Below, one piece after another: positions 32,201 through 43,125 of a stretch of 64,000 nucleotides of DNA. Under the pieces are notes generated by a model, which was not told the origin of the DNA, ran no database searches, and saw only the letters and a program-made list of their open reading frames with translations. The stretch is from Nicotiana tabacum (Eukaryota > Streptophyta > Magnoliopsida > Solanales > Solanaceae): the NCBI RefSeq assembly GCF_000715075.1, contig NC_134096.1, positions 68,453,026 through 68,517,025 on the forward strand, written 5' to 3'. Within the stretch, counting starts at the first letter, position 1; each line of letters begins with the position of its first letter. The translations under genes were made by a program, and so were the position numbers.

Positions 32201-34952
32201 TGTCACAACCCAATTTTCCCTTCGTATGACGTCGTGATGGCACCTAGTCTCTACGAATAGGTAAGCCTAACATTTGCGGAATAATGAAATGAAAACATAA
32301 ATTTAACAACTAACTATTCAAAATACATAGTAATCTTAAAACCCGTAATATCGTAAGTCACAAGCTATAGAAGGAAACTAGTATCTCTATACACCAGAGT
32401 CTAATAACAGAAGTAAGGAAGGTAAATGACATAGGAGGAATTAGAGGGGGGACTCCGAGGTCTGCGAACGCGGCAGATATACCTTGAAGTCTCCGTACAG
32501 CAGCAAGCACTCTCATCTAGTAGCGGGGCTGATAAGAAGTACCTGGATCTGCACACAAAACATGTTTAGAAGAGTAGCATGAGTACACCACAATCGGTAC
32601 CCAGTAAGTGCCAAGCCTAACCTCGGTAGAGTAGTGACGAGGTTAGGTCCGGTCCCTACTGGAATATGATAATAAAGCAAGGCAAAAATGAAATATCACA
32701 GTAAAATAAAGACTGAAATTTAACAAGAAAGAATTCATAGAAGGTAACAGCTCAATACACAGAAATACAACATGGGATCTCCCGAGATACCGTATCGTAG
32801 TCCCAAATGTAAATGTGTAGGGGGATCTCCCAAATGTAAACATGCAAGACATGGGGATCTCCCGGAATACCGTTCCGTAGTCCCAAAGTAAATATGCAGT
32901 ACAAGGGGATCTCCCGGAATACCGTTCCGTAGTCCCAAAGTAAATATGCAGTACAGGGGGATCTCTCGGAATATAGTTCCATAGTCCCAAAGTAAATATG
33001 CAGCGCAAATAATAGAAATACAACTAAATCACGAAGTCTTACAATTTAGACTAATTACCAGTCAAGGAAGAAGAAGGAAATTCACTAAGCATGTGCACAG
33101 AGGTCACATAAGCAATTAAGACACATAGACATGCTGTAATAGACTAAACAGGATAGCTACACATATTGGAATAACTCAATTAAGAATGAAAAAATAGATA
33201 TGCTCATTTAAGTGGTATAACTAAAAATAAAAGGAAAACAGGTTGCTGCTTAGCAAGAAAAATCAGGGTTTTCCACAACAAGCCTTTGTACGTACTCGTC
33301 ACCTCACGTACACGATGCTCACATATCACAATATCCAAATCTTAAGGAGATTTCCCCCACACAAAGTTAGGCAAGCCACTTACCTCGAACCAAGCTGAAT
33401 CAATCGGTCACAATGCCTTTCCCACGAATATCCAGCTCTGAATGGCCCAAATCTAGCCAAAAGCAATTACATATCATAAATACAACCATAATAGACTCAT
33501 CTAATTAATGAAATCAACACTTTAACAAAAATTCCGAAATTAACTCAAAAATTGCCCGTGGGGCCCACATCTCGGAATCAGGTAAAAGTCACAAAATACG
33601 AACACCTATTCACTCACGAGTCTAACCATATAAAAATTACTCAAATCCAACAACAAATCCCCTTTAAAAACTCGAAATATTTGTTGAAGAAGTTCTTCCA
33701 TTTTTCTCCCAATTTCAACCCCAAAATATGAAATTAAAAAGGAAATTAATGATAGATTTTTGGAATATAACCAAAATGGAGTGTAGAATCATTACCCAAT
33801 CGATATCTCTTAAACTCCCTCAAAATCTCGTCCAAATCCGAGCTCCCAATTCAAGTTTTTGATAAAATGGCAAAACTCCTATTTTTGGAATGTTTAAGCA
33901 TTGCCCAGTGATTCCTTCATCGCGATCACAGAAAAAGCCTCGCGATCGCGAAGAACAACTTTGCTCCCTCAGAAATTTACTCCACACGAACGCGTAACAT
34001 CTCACGCGAACGCGATGCACTAGCTGCTCACACCTACGCGATCGCAATTGTCCTCACGCGACCGCGAAGAGTAGCACTCAAACTCCACTGCTGCCTCACT
34101 TCTTCTTCGCGAACGCGGCCTAGCCCACGCGTTCGCGGTGCACTGCCTGATAACCTTACGCGATCACGTCTTCATCTTTGCGAGCGCGAAGAGCAATTTT
34201 AGCTGACCTCTCAGATGACCTACGCGATCGTGAGAACACACTCGCGAACGCGATGAAGAAAAATGTCTGCAATAACACCGGAAAATCTGCCAACTCCCTA
34301 AGTCCAAAAATGACTCGTTGAGCATCCGAAACATGCTTGAGGCCCCCCGGGACCTTAACCAAACATACCAACCAATCCTAAAATACCATACAAACTTAGT
34401 CGAGCCTTCAAATCACGTCGAATAACATCAAAAACATGGATTATACACGGATTCAAGCCTAATGAACTTTGAAAATTTTAAATTCTACAAACGACGTCGA
34501 AACATATCAAATCTCATCCGAATGACCTCAAATTTTGCACACAAGACATATTCAATACTACGGACCTACTCCAACTTTCGGAATTGGATTCTGACCCTGA
34601 TATCAAAAATTCCACTACTGGTCCATAACTCCAAAAATTCGACTTTCGCTATTTCAAGCCTAAATGAGCTACGGACCCCTAAAACACAATTCGGACATAC
34701 CCCTAAGCCCAAAATCACCCAACAGAGCTAACGGAATCGACGAAATTCCTTTCCAAAACCGTGTTCACACAGTTCTGACTACGGTCCAAATTCTAATACT
34801 TAAGCTCTCATTTAGGGACTAAGTATCCCAAAACACTCCGAAACTCAAAACGAATCTTTCCGGCAAGTCACAATAGCAAAAATAGATATGGGGAAAGCAG
34901 TTAATAGGGGATCAGGGCTCTAACTCTCAAAATGACCGGCCGGGTCATTAGA
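32201..34952 (-). mobile_element. Middle LTR shared by bodies E and F (2752 bp)
   Basis: Runs from tgtcacaaccc to gggtcattaga on +; the terminal CA is mutated to GA. It contains the minisatellite, a degraded hairpin near 33287-33313, a minus-strand GTAAGT (33378-33383) and an array of atcgcgatcgcga/gcgaacgcga words at 33915-34260, including the perfect palindrome TCGCGATCGCGA at 33940-33951. Confidence 0.88.
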
Positions 34953-34965
34953 TCCTCCCCCTCTT
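34953..34965 (-). promoter_or_regulatory. Body F polypurine tract
   Basis: tcctccccctctt on + reads aagagggggagga on the element strand, directly next to the middle LTR. Confidence 0.8.
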
Positions 34966-34989
34966 AAAACAATTGTTCATCCTTGAACG

Positions 34990-36310
34990 AGTATAAAGAC
35001 ATACCTGAAGCTGAGAAAAGATGAGGATAACGGCTACGCATATCCTGCTCGGTCTCCCAAGTCGCCTCCTCGACCGGCTGGCCCCTCCACTAAACCTTTA
35101 CTGAAGCAATGTTCTTTGACCTTAGCTTTCTGACCTGCCTGTCCAAGATAGCCACTAGCTCCTCAACATAAGATAGATCCTTGTCCAACTGGACTGAACT
35201 AAAATCCAGTACATGAGTCAGATCACCGTTATACTTTTGGAGCATAGAAACGTGGAATACCGAATGTACTCCTCTTAGGTTAGGATGTAGAGCAATCTCA
35301 AAAGCAACCTCCCCAACATGCCGCAATATCTCAAAAGGACTGATGTACCTGGGGCTCAGCTTGCCCTTCTTCCCGAACATCATGACGCCCTTCATAGGTG
35401 ATACCCGAAGCAAGACCCGCTCTCCAACCATGAATGCCAAATCGCGAACCTTCCGGTCCTCATAACTCTTCTGTCTGGACTGGGCTGTGCGAAGTCTATC
35501 CTGAATCACCTTCACCTTATCCAAGGCATCCTGGACCAAGTCTGTACCCACAAATCGAGCCTTGCCTGACTCAAACCAACCCACTAGGGACCGACACTGC
35601 CTAACATAAAGAGCCTCATACGGTGCCATCTGAATGCTGGACTGATAACTGTTGTTGTAGGCAAACTCCGCAAGTGGCAAGAACTGGTCCCAATCACCCC
35701 CAAAATTTATCACACAAGCACGAAGCATATCCTCCAGTATCTGAATAGTGCGCTCGGACTGTCCGTCCGTCTGAGGGTGAAATGCTATGCTCAACTCAAC
35801 CCGAGTACCCAACTCCTGCTGTACAACTCTCCAGAACCGTGATGTAAACTGCATACCCCGGTCAGAGATGATAGATACCGGTACGCCATGAAGCCTGCCG
35901 ATCTCGCGGATATAGATTCGAGCCAACTGCTCGGAAGAATAGGTAGTCATAATAGGAATAAAATGAGTTGACCTGGTCAGCCGATCCACAATCACCGAAA
36001 TAGCATCGAACGTTTTCGAAGTCCGTGGGAGTCCAACTACAAAGTTCATGGTGATCTGCTCCCATTTCCACTCTGGGATCTCTATCCTCTGAAGCAAGCC
36101 ACCCGGTATCTGATGCTCATACTTGACATGCTGACAGTTGAGACACCTGGCCACAAACCCAACTATATCCTTCTTCATCCTCCTCTACCAATAGTACTGT
36201 CTCAAATCCTGGTACATCTTCGCGGCACCCGAATGAATGGAATACCGCGAGTTGTGGCCTCCTCAAGAATCAACTCCCGAAGTACATCCACATTGGGCAC
36301 ACATATACGC
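34990..36310 (-). pseudogene. Body F integrase and chromodomain-like tail
   Basis: The open frame 36178-35090 (362 codons) is the longest integrase piece here. It starts at MKKDIVGFVARCLNCQHVKYE (the Cys pair of the HHCC zinc domain). Catalytic core: MNFVVGLPRT, where the first catalytic Asp has become Asn; [16 protein letters not shown], second Asp; and FHPQTDGQSERTIQ, Glu. The C-terminal domain is GERVLLRVSPMKGVM, SPFEILRHVGEVAFEIAL and VAILDRQVRKLRSKNIASVKV, and the chromodomain-like tail continues past a stop towards 34990. The His pair lies just upstream in 36180-36300. A second copy of the zinc domain precedes it at 36354-36610. Loss of the first Asp should abolish strand transfer even without the stops. 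Confidence 0.88.
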
Positions 36311-36353
36311 CCCTACATCCTCATCACGCCATCATCACCAATAGTGACCTCTC

Positions 36354-36610
36354 TACATTGGGAGACCAACAACGAAGTCCGTAGTGATCCGCTCCCATTT
36401 CAACTCCGGAATCTCTATCTTTTGAAGCAACCCACCCGGTTGCTGATGCTCATAATTCACCTGCTGGCAATTTAGACATCTAGCCACATACTCTACTATG
36501 TCTTTCTTCATCCTCCTCCACCAATAATGCTGCCTCAGGTCCTAGTACATCTTCGCAGCACCCGGATGAATGGAGTACCGCGAGCTGTGAGCCTCCTAAA
36601 GAATCAACTC
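36354..36610 (-). pseudogene. Body F extra copy of the integrase zinc-binding module
   Basis: Sequence matching 36030-36300 recurs here about 326 bp further on: zinc-domain words for [11 protein letters not shown], the LNCQQVNYEHQ-type Cys pair, and GDPGVELKWERITTDFVVG-type core start. The two copies clearly differ at many bases, more than a fresh tandem duplication would. The join is at about 36353, where the second copy's core (VVGLPM) runs into the linker before the first copy's zinc domain. Confidence 0.8.
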
Positions 36611-37306
36611 ACACAAACCATCTACATTGGGCACACATAGCTTGCCCTGCATCCCCAATGCACCATCATCTCCAATAGTAACCTCCTTAGCATTACCGTG
36701 CTGGATCGTGTCCTTAAGGACAAGCAGATGGGGGTCATCATACTGACGCTCCTTGATATGATCATAGAGTGAAGACCGAGATACGACACAAGTCAATACA
36801 CGACTCGGCTCAGAAATATCCAATCTCACAAACTGGCTGACCAAGTCCTGAACATCCAATGCCAATGGCCTCTCTACTGCTAGTAGATATGCTAAACTCC
36901 CCAAACTCTCTGCCTGGTGACTCAAAGCATCGACCACCACATTGGCCTTTCCTGGATGGTACAAATTAGTGATACCATAGTCCTTAAGTAGCTCCAACCA
37001 CCTCCGCTGATGCAAGTTAATATCTTTTTGCTTGCAAAGATGCTGCAAACTCTGATGATCGGTGTAAATCTCACAAGGAACACCGTACAAATAATGCCGC
37101 CAAATCATCAAGACATGAACAATAGCTGCTAATTCAATGTCGTGGATAGGATAACTTTTTTCTTCCACCTTCAGCTGTCTGGATGCATAAGAAATCGCCC
37201 TACCGTGCTGCATCAACACCGCGCCGAGACCAATTTGTGATGCATCACAATATACAGTATAAGACCCCGAACCTGTAGGCAATACCAATACTAGGGATGT
37301 AGTCAA
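36596..37306 (-). pseudogene. Body F RNase H domain
   Basis: A 236-codon open frame. It has [21 protein letters not shown] (catalytic Asp in YCDAS), [22 protein letters not shown] (Glu region), CEIYTDHQSLQHL (Asp) and [17 protein letters not shown] (last conserved Asp kept, unlike element B). After it comes the linker to integrase (KEVTIGDDGALGMQGKLCVPNVDGL). This RNase H looks complete as a domain, though it is cut off from RT by a stop upstream. Confidence 0.87.
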
Positions 37307-37420
37307 AGCTGTCTTGAGCTTCTGAAAGCTCTCCTCACATTCCTCTATTTACTTGAATGGAGCACCCTTTTGGGTCAGCCTTGTCATAGGTGCTGCAATA
37401 GATGAGAATCCCTCAATGAA

Positions 37421-38329
37421 CTAACGGTAATACCCTGCCAAACCAAGAAAACTCTGGATCTCCGTAGCTGAGGATGGTCTGGGCCAACTCTGCACTGCTT
37501 CAATCTTCTTCGGATCCACCTGGATCCCATCAATCGATATTATATAACCCAAGAATTCCACTAAGTCTAACCAAAACTCACATTTTGAAAATTTTGCATA
37601 TAATTTCTTTTCTCTCAAAGTCTGGAGCACAGTTCTCAGGTGCTGCTCATGATTTTCCTGAGTCCGGGAGTACACCAGAATGTCGTCAATAAATAAAATG
37701 ATGCATAAGTCTAGATAAGTTCGGAACACACTGTGCATCAAGTGCATAAAAGCTGCTGGGGCATTGGTCAGCCCAAAAGACATAACAAGAGACTCATAGT
37801 AACCATATCTGGTCCTAAAAATAGTCTTCGGGATATCTGGCTCCCGAATCTTCAACTGATGACATCTTGAACATAAGTCAATCTTACAAAACACTCTGGC
37901 ACCCTGTAACTGATCAAATAAGTCATCAATACGAGGCAATTGATACATGTTCTTCACTGTGACTTTTTTCAACTGGCGGTAATCAATACACATCCGCATA
38001 GAACCAGCCTTCTTCTTTAAAAATAAGACAGGAGCACCCCAAGGTGACACACTAGGCCGAATGAAGCCCTTATCTATCAACTCCTGTAATTGCTCCTTCA
38101 ACTCTTTCATCTCAGGAGGAGCCATACGATATGGAGGAATAGAGATGGGCTGAGTGACCGGCAACAAATCAATGCTGAAATCAATATCTCTGTCGGGCGG
38201 CATGCCCGGAAGATCAGCTGGGAATACATCTAGAAAGTTCCTCACTACGGGAACTGACTCAACTGTAGGGGTATCAATACTGACATCTCTCACATTAGCT
38301 AAATATGTGCCACACCCCTTCTCAACCAT
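37421..38329 (-). pseudogene. Body F reverse transcriptase
   Basis: A 302-codon open frame. It has the linker [23 protein letters not shown], then RT with [46 protein letters not shown] (first Asp kept, but the family's DLRSGYHQ is DLCSRCHQ), [27 protein letters not shown] (active-site FIDD) and LGLAGYYR at the end. Ends at a stop just after YYR. It is a nearly complete RT with substitutions around the first catalytic motif. Confidence 0.88.
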
Positions 38330-38389
38330 TCGTTGAGCTTTAAGAAAAGAAATAACTCTGCTAGGAGTGTACTCTAAGGTACCTCTCCA

Positions 38390-40219
38390 CTATAATCGCG
38401 GTAAACCTTGCATAGCCAGCGTCACGGTTTTAGCGTGACAATCTAGAATAGCATAATGGGGCGACAACCAGTCCATGTACAAAATAATATCAAAGTCCAC
38501 CATGCTGAGCAATAATAAATTGGCTCTAGTCTCAAAACCACTAAGAGCAATCAAACACGACCGATACATGCGGTCCACAACAAGAGAATCTCCCATAGGA
38601 GTAGACACATAAACAGGGGAACTCAAAGAATCCCGAGATACGCCCAAATACGGGGCAAAATAACAGGACACATAAGAATATGTAGAGCTTGGGTGAACTA
38701 ATACCGACACATTTCTATGACAGATCGGAACAATACCTGTAATGACAGAATCAGAAATGACTGCCTTTGTACAAGCAGGAAAGGCATAATATCTGGCCTG
38801 GCCTCCCCCTCTAGGGCGACCTCTACCTCCCCGACCTCCTCCTCGAGCTGGCTGAGTAGGTGGGGTGGTAGCTGGTGTTGTATTCATGGCCTGAGGATCC
38901 GGTGGGGCACGTTGTGGCTGAGAAGTCTGTGGAGGTGCACCCCTCCTAAATCTGGGGCAATCCCTCACCATATGGCGAGTGTCGCCACACTCAAAACAAG
39001 CTCTGGGAGGGCGTGTCTGCTATGGCTAGCTCGAGCCAGGTCTGCTGGACTGGCCGCTAGGAACAGCCCGTGCAGGAGGCACACTAGATACTGGCGGTGT
39101 ATAATAAGGTTCCTGGGGCCTAGAAGGGACCAGAATACCACTGGCGGCTGGAAGAGCTGAATGGATGAGGGGATTCACAGAACCCCTACCATGGCGAGTT
39201 GCTGGGGCACGAGCTCCAGAATAAGAACCAGTCTCTCGAGACCGCTTGGTCTCTCTCTCATCTTTATCCCGGGCAAGCATACCCTCCAATCTCCTGGCAA
39301 TACTCACAACCTGCTGATAAGCAATATCCATCTCCAACTCCCTAGACTTACTAACCCGGATACTGGGGTGGAGTCCCTCAATAAACTGCCGAACCCTCTC
39401 TCAAACTGTGGCAACCAAGGTCGGTGCATGTCTGGCCAAATCACTAAAATTGACTGCATACTCTGACACAGTCATCGATCCCTGGCACAGCTGCTCGAAC
39501 TCCTTGCACCATGAGTCCTTGAGGCTTTGAGGGACATACTCTCTCAAAAACATATTCGAGAACTAAGTCCATGTAAGTGAAGCTGCCTCAGCCGGACTAC
39601 TCAACTTATAAGCACACCACCACTAATAGGCTGCTCCTCTAAGCTGAAAGGTTGTAAAAGAAACCCCACTCATCTCCGCTACGCCCATAGTACAGAGAAT
39701 ACGATGACACTCCTCCAGAAAACCTTGAGCATCATCTGTAGCCAATCCGCTGAAGGTAGGTGGGTGGTACTTTTTGTACATCTCAAGTCTGAGCTGCTCC
39801 GCCTCAGAAGCTGCTGCCGTAACCTTGGGTTGAGCTGGAGCTACCGGTTGCATTGGTACAATCTCTGGAACCTTGTCGACCTGAACCCGCTGCTCTGGAG
39901 TACCGGCGATGGGAGTATGTGCTCCTCCCCCGGCCTGAGATGTGGCAGGAGCAAGTTGAATCAATCCAGCCTGAGCTAAGGTGTTGAACATGTTCAGAAA
40001 CTAGGCTAGAGTCTCTTGGAGTGCTGGTGCAGAAACAGGTACCTCAGGTGTCTGCCCTTCAGCTGGAGCTACTAGGGGCTCCTCTGTAGTAGCTCGTGTG
40101 GGTGCTCTGGCTGCACCACGTGGACATCCTCGGCCTCTACCTCGGCCCCTGCCTCTCGCGACTTTAGCAGGGGGTGCGGGTTCCTGGTCATTAGATCCGA
40201 TTGTACGTGTCCTCACCAT
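38390..40219 (-). pseudogene. Body F Gag and protease
   Basis: Gag starts at ATG 40219 (MVRTRTIGSNDQEPAPP) after ttatattctctcacag. An RG-rich N-terminus runs to 40001, the capsid-like ERYKKYHPPTF-type block is in 39991-39623 (here EMYKKYHPPTFSGLATDDAQ), and 39337-39026 follows. The zinc knuckle CFECGDTRHMVRDCPR keeps all four ligands across two frames near 38971-39000. The protease (38971-38390) reads LVHPSSTYSYVS where the family has LFDPGSTYSYVS, so the catalytic Asp is replaced by His. Several stops separate the Gag pieces. The protease would be inactive. Confidence 0.85.
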
Positions 40220-40406
40220 CTGTGAGAGAATATAATACAAAAGTTTAGAATTTTTGAAGTCAACAATTTTCGCACGACAAGGAATCAAAGTAGTGAAGTT
40301 TTCCTAACAGTTCTATAGCCTCCCGAAGATAAGTACAGACGTCTCCGTACCGATCCACGAGACTCTAATAAACCGGCTTGTGACTCACGACACCTATGAA
40401 CCTAGA

Positions 40407-40418
40407 GCTCTGATACCA
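40407..40418 (-). promoter_or_regulatory. Body F primer-binding site (tRNA-iMet)
   Basis: gctctgatacca on + is an exact TGGTATCAGAGC on the element strand, three bases inside the LTR at 40422. Confidence 0.9.
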
Positions 40419-40421
40419 ACT

Positions 40422-43120
40422 TGTCACGACCCAATTTTCCCTCTGTATGACGTCGTGACGCCACCTAGTCTCTACGACTAGGTAAGCCTAACATTTTGCG
40501 GAATAATGAAATGAAAACATAAATTTAACAACTAACTGTTCAAAATACACAATAATCCCAAAACCCAGAATATCGTAAGTCACAAGCTACAGAAGGAAAC
40601 TAGTATCTATATACACCAGAGTCTAATAACAGAAGTAAGGAAGGTAAATGACATAGGAGGGAACAGAGGGGGACTCCGAGGTCTGCGGACGCGGCATATA
40701 TACCTTGAAGTCTCCGTACAACAACAAGCACTCTCAGCTAGTAGCGGGGCTGATAAGAAGTACCTGGATCTGCACACAAAACATGTGCAGAAGAGTAGCA
40801 TGAGTACACCACAATCGGTACCTAGTAAGTGCCAAGCCTAACCTCGGTAGAGTAGTGACGAGGTCAGGTCCGGGCCCTACTGGAATATGATAATAAAGAA
40901 AGGAAAAAATGAAATATCGGAGTAAAATAAAGACTGAAATTTAACTTGAAAGAATTCATAGAAGGTAACAACTCAATACACAGAAATACAACAGGGGATC
41001 TCCCGAGATACCATCTCGTAGTCCCAAACGTAAATGTGCAGGGGGATCTCCCGGAATACCGTTCCGTAGTCCCAAAGTAAATATGCAGTACAGGAGGATC
41101 TCTCGGAATATCGTTTCGTAGTCCCAAAGTAAATATGAAGTACATGGGGATCTCCCAGAATACCGTTCCGTAGTCCCAAAGTAAATATGCAGTACAAGGG
41201 GATCTCCCGGAATACCGTTCCGTAGTCCCAAAGTAAATATGCATTGCAAACAATAGAAATACAACTACATCACGAAGTCTTACAATTTAGACTAATTACC
41301 AGTCAAGGAAGAAGCAGGAAATTCACTAAGCATGCTGCACAGAGTTCACATAAGCAATTAAGACACGTAGACATGTTGTATTAGACTAAACAGGATAGCT
41401 ACACATATTGGAATAACTCAATTAAGAATGAAAATAGATTAATACTCATTAAAATGGTATAACTCAAAATAAAAGGAAAACAAGTTGTTGTTCAGTAAGA
41501 AAATCGGATTTTACCACAACTAGCCCGTGTACGTACTCGTCACCTCACGTACACGGTGCTCACATATCACAATAGTTACAAATCTTAAGGGGATTTTCCC
41601 TCCCCACACAAAGTTAGGCAAGCCACTTACCTCGAACCAAGCTCAATCAATCGGTCATAATGCCTTTCCCACGAATATCCGGCTCTGAATAGCCCAAATC
41701 TAGCCGAAAGCAATTACATATCATAAATACAACTATAATAGACTCATCTAATTAAAGAAATCAACACTTTAACAAAAATATGAACACCCATTCTCTCACG
41801 AGTCTAACCATATAAATATTACTCAAATGCAACCACAAATCCGCTTTCAAAACTCGAAATCTTTGTTGAAGAAGTTGTTCCATTTTTCTCCCAATTTCTA
41901 CCCCAAAATCCGATATTAAAAAGGAAATGAATGATAGATTAGTGGAACATAATCAAAATGGAGTTTAGAATCATTACGCTATCGATATCTCTTAAACTCC
42001 CTCAAAATATAGTCCAAATCAGAGCTCCCAACTCAAGTTTTCGATAAAATGGTGAAACCCCCATTTTTGGAATGTTTAAGCACTGCCCAGTGATTCCTTA
42101 ATACCGATCGCGGAAAAAGCCTCGCGATCGCAAAGAACAACTTCGCTCCCTCAGAAATTTACTCCACACGAACGCGTAACACCTCAGGCGAACGCGATGC
42201 ACTAGCTACTCACACCTACGCGATCGCAATTGTCCTCACGCGACTGCGAAGAGTAACACTCAAACTCCACTACTGCCTCACTTCTTCTTCGCGAATGCGG
42301 CCTAGCCCACGCGTTCACGGTGCACTGCCTGATAATCTTACGCGATCACGTCTTCATCTTCGCGAACGCGAAGAGCAATTTTAGCTGACCTCTCAGATGG
42401 CCTACGCGATCGCGAGATCACCCTCGCGAACGCGATGAAGAAAAAATGTCTGCAATAACACCAGAAAATCTGCTAACTCCCTAAGTCCAAAAATGACCCA
42501 TTGAATATTCAAAACACGCCAGTGGACCCTGGGACCTCAACCAAACATACCAACCAATAAAACCATACGAACTTAGTCGAGCCTTCAAATCACGTCGAAC
42601 AACATCAAAAACACGGATTATGCACGGATTCAAGCCTAATGAACTTTGAAATTTCTAAATTCTACAAACGACGTCGAAACATATCAAATCTCATCTGAAT
42701 GACCTCAAATTTTGTACACAAGTCATATTTAACACTACGGACCTACTCCAACTTGTGGAATTAGATTTCGACCCCTATATCAAAAATTTCACTACCGATT
42801 CAAAACTCCAAAAATTCAACTTTCACCATTTCAAGCCTAAATGAGCTACGGACCCCCCAAAACACAATCTGGACATGCCCCTAAGCCCAAAATCACCCAA
42901 GAGAGCTAACGGAATTCCATTCCGGAACTGTCTTCACACAGTTCTGACTACGGTCCAAATTCTAAGACTAAGCTCTCATTTTAGGACTAAGTGTCCCAAA
43001 ATACTCTGAAACTCAAAACGAGTCTTCCCGGGAAGTCATAATAGTAGAAATAGATACGGGGAAAGAAGTGAATAGGGGATCGAGGCTCTAACTCTCAAAA
43101 TGATCGGCCGGGTCGTTACA
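40422..43120 (-). mobile_element. Body F 5' LTR (2699 bp)
   Basis: Runs from tgtcacgaccc to gggtcgttaca on +. It contains minisatellite units (about 40998-41245), an exact hairpin 41526-41555, a minus-strand GTAAGT (41625-41630) and the gcgatcgcga word array (42100-42440). It lacks a short stretch present in the middle LTR near 41780. Confidence 0.88.
41526..41555. other. LTR hairpin in body F LTR, same arms as element B
   Basis: CGTGTACGT (41526-41534) and ACGTACACG (41547-41555) pair perfectly around actcgtcacctc. The loop on the element strand contains GGTGACGAG, as in elements A and B. Confidence 0.7.
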
Positions 43121-43125
43121 CCCGA

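Larger units (their letters stand above)
28176..43120 (-). mobile_element. Three-LTR, two-body gypsy array (bodies E and F)
   Basis: Order on +: truncated LTR (28176-29234), body E, complete LTR (32201-34952), body F, complete LTR (40422-43120), all on the minus strand. The middle LTR is flanked by a PBS on one side and a polypurine tract on the other, so E and F share it. Flanking 5-mers are cccag (28171-28175) and cccga (43121-43125), consistent with one target duplication for the whole array. It is nested in the LTR of family C. Confidence 0.88.
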
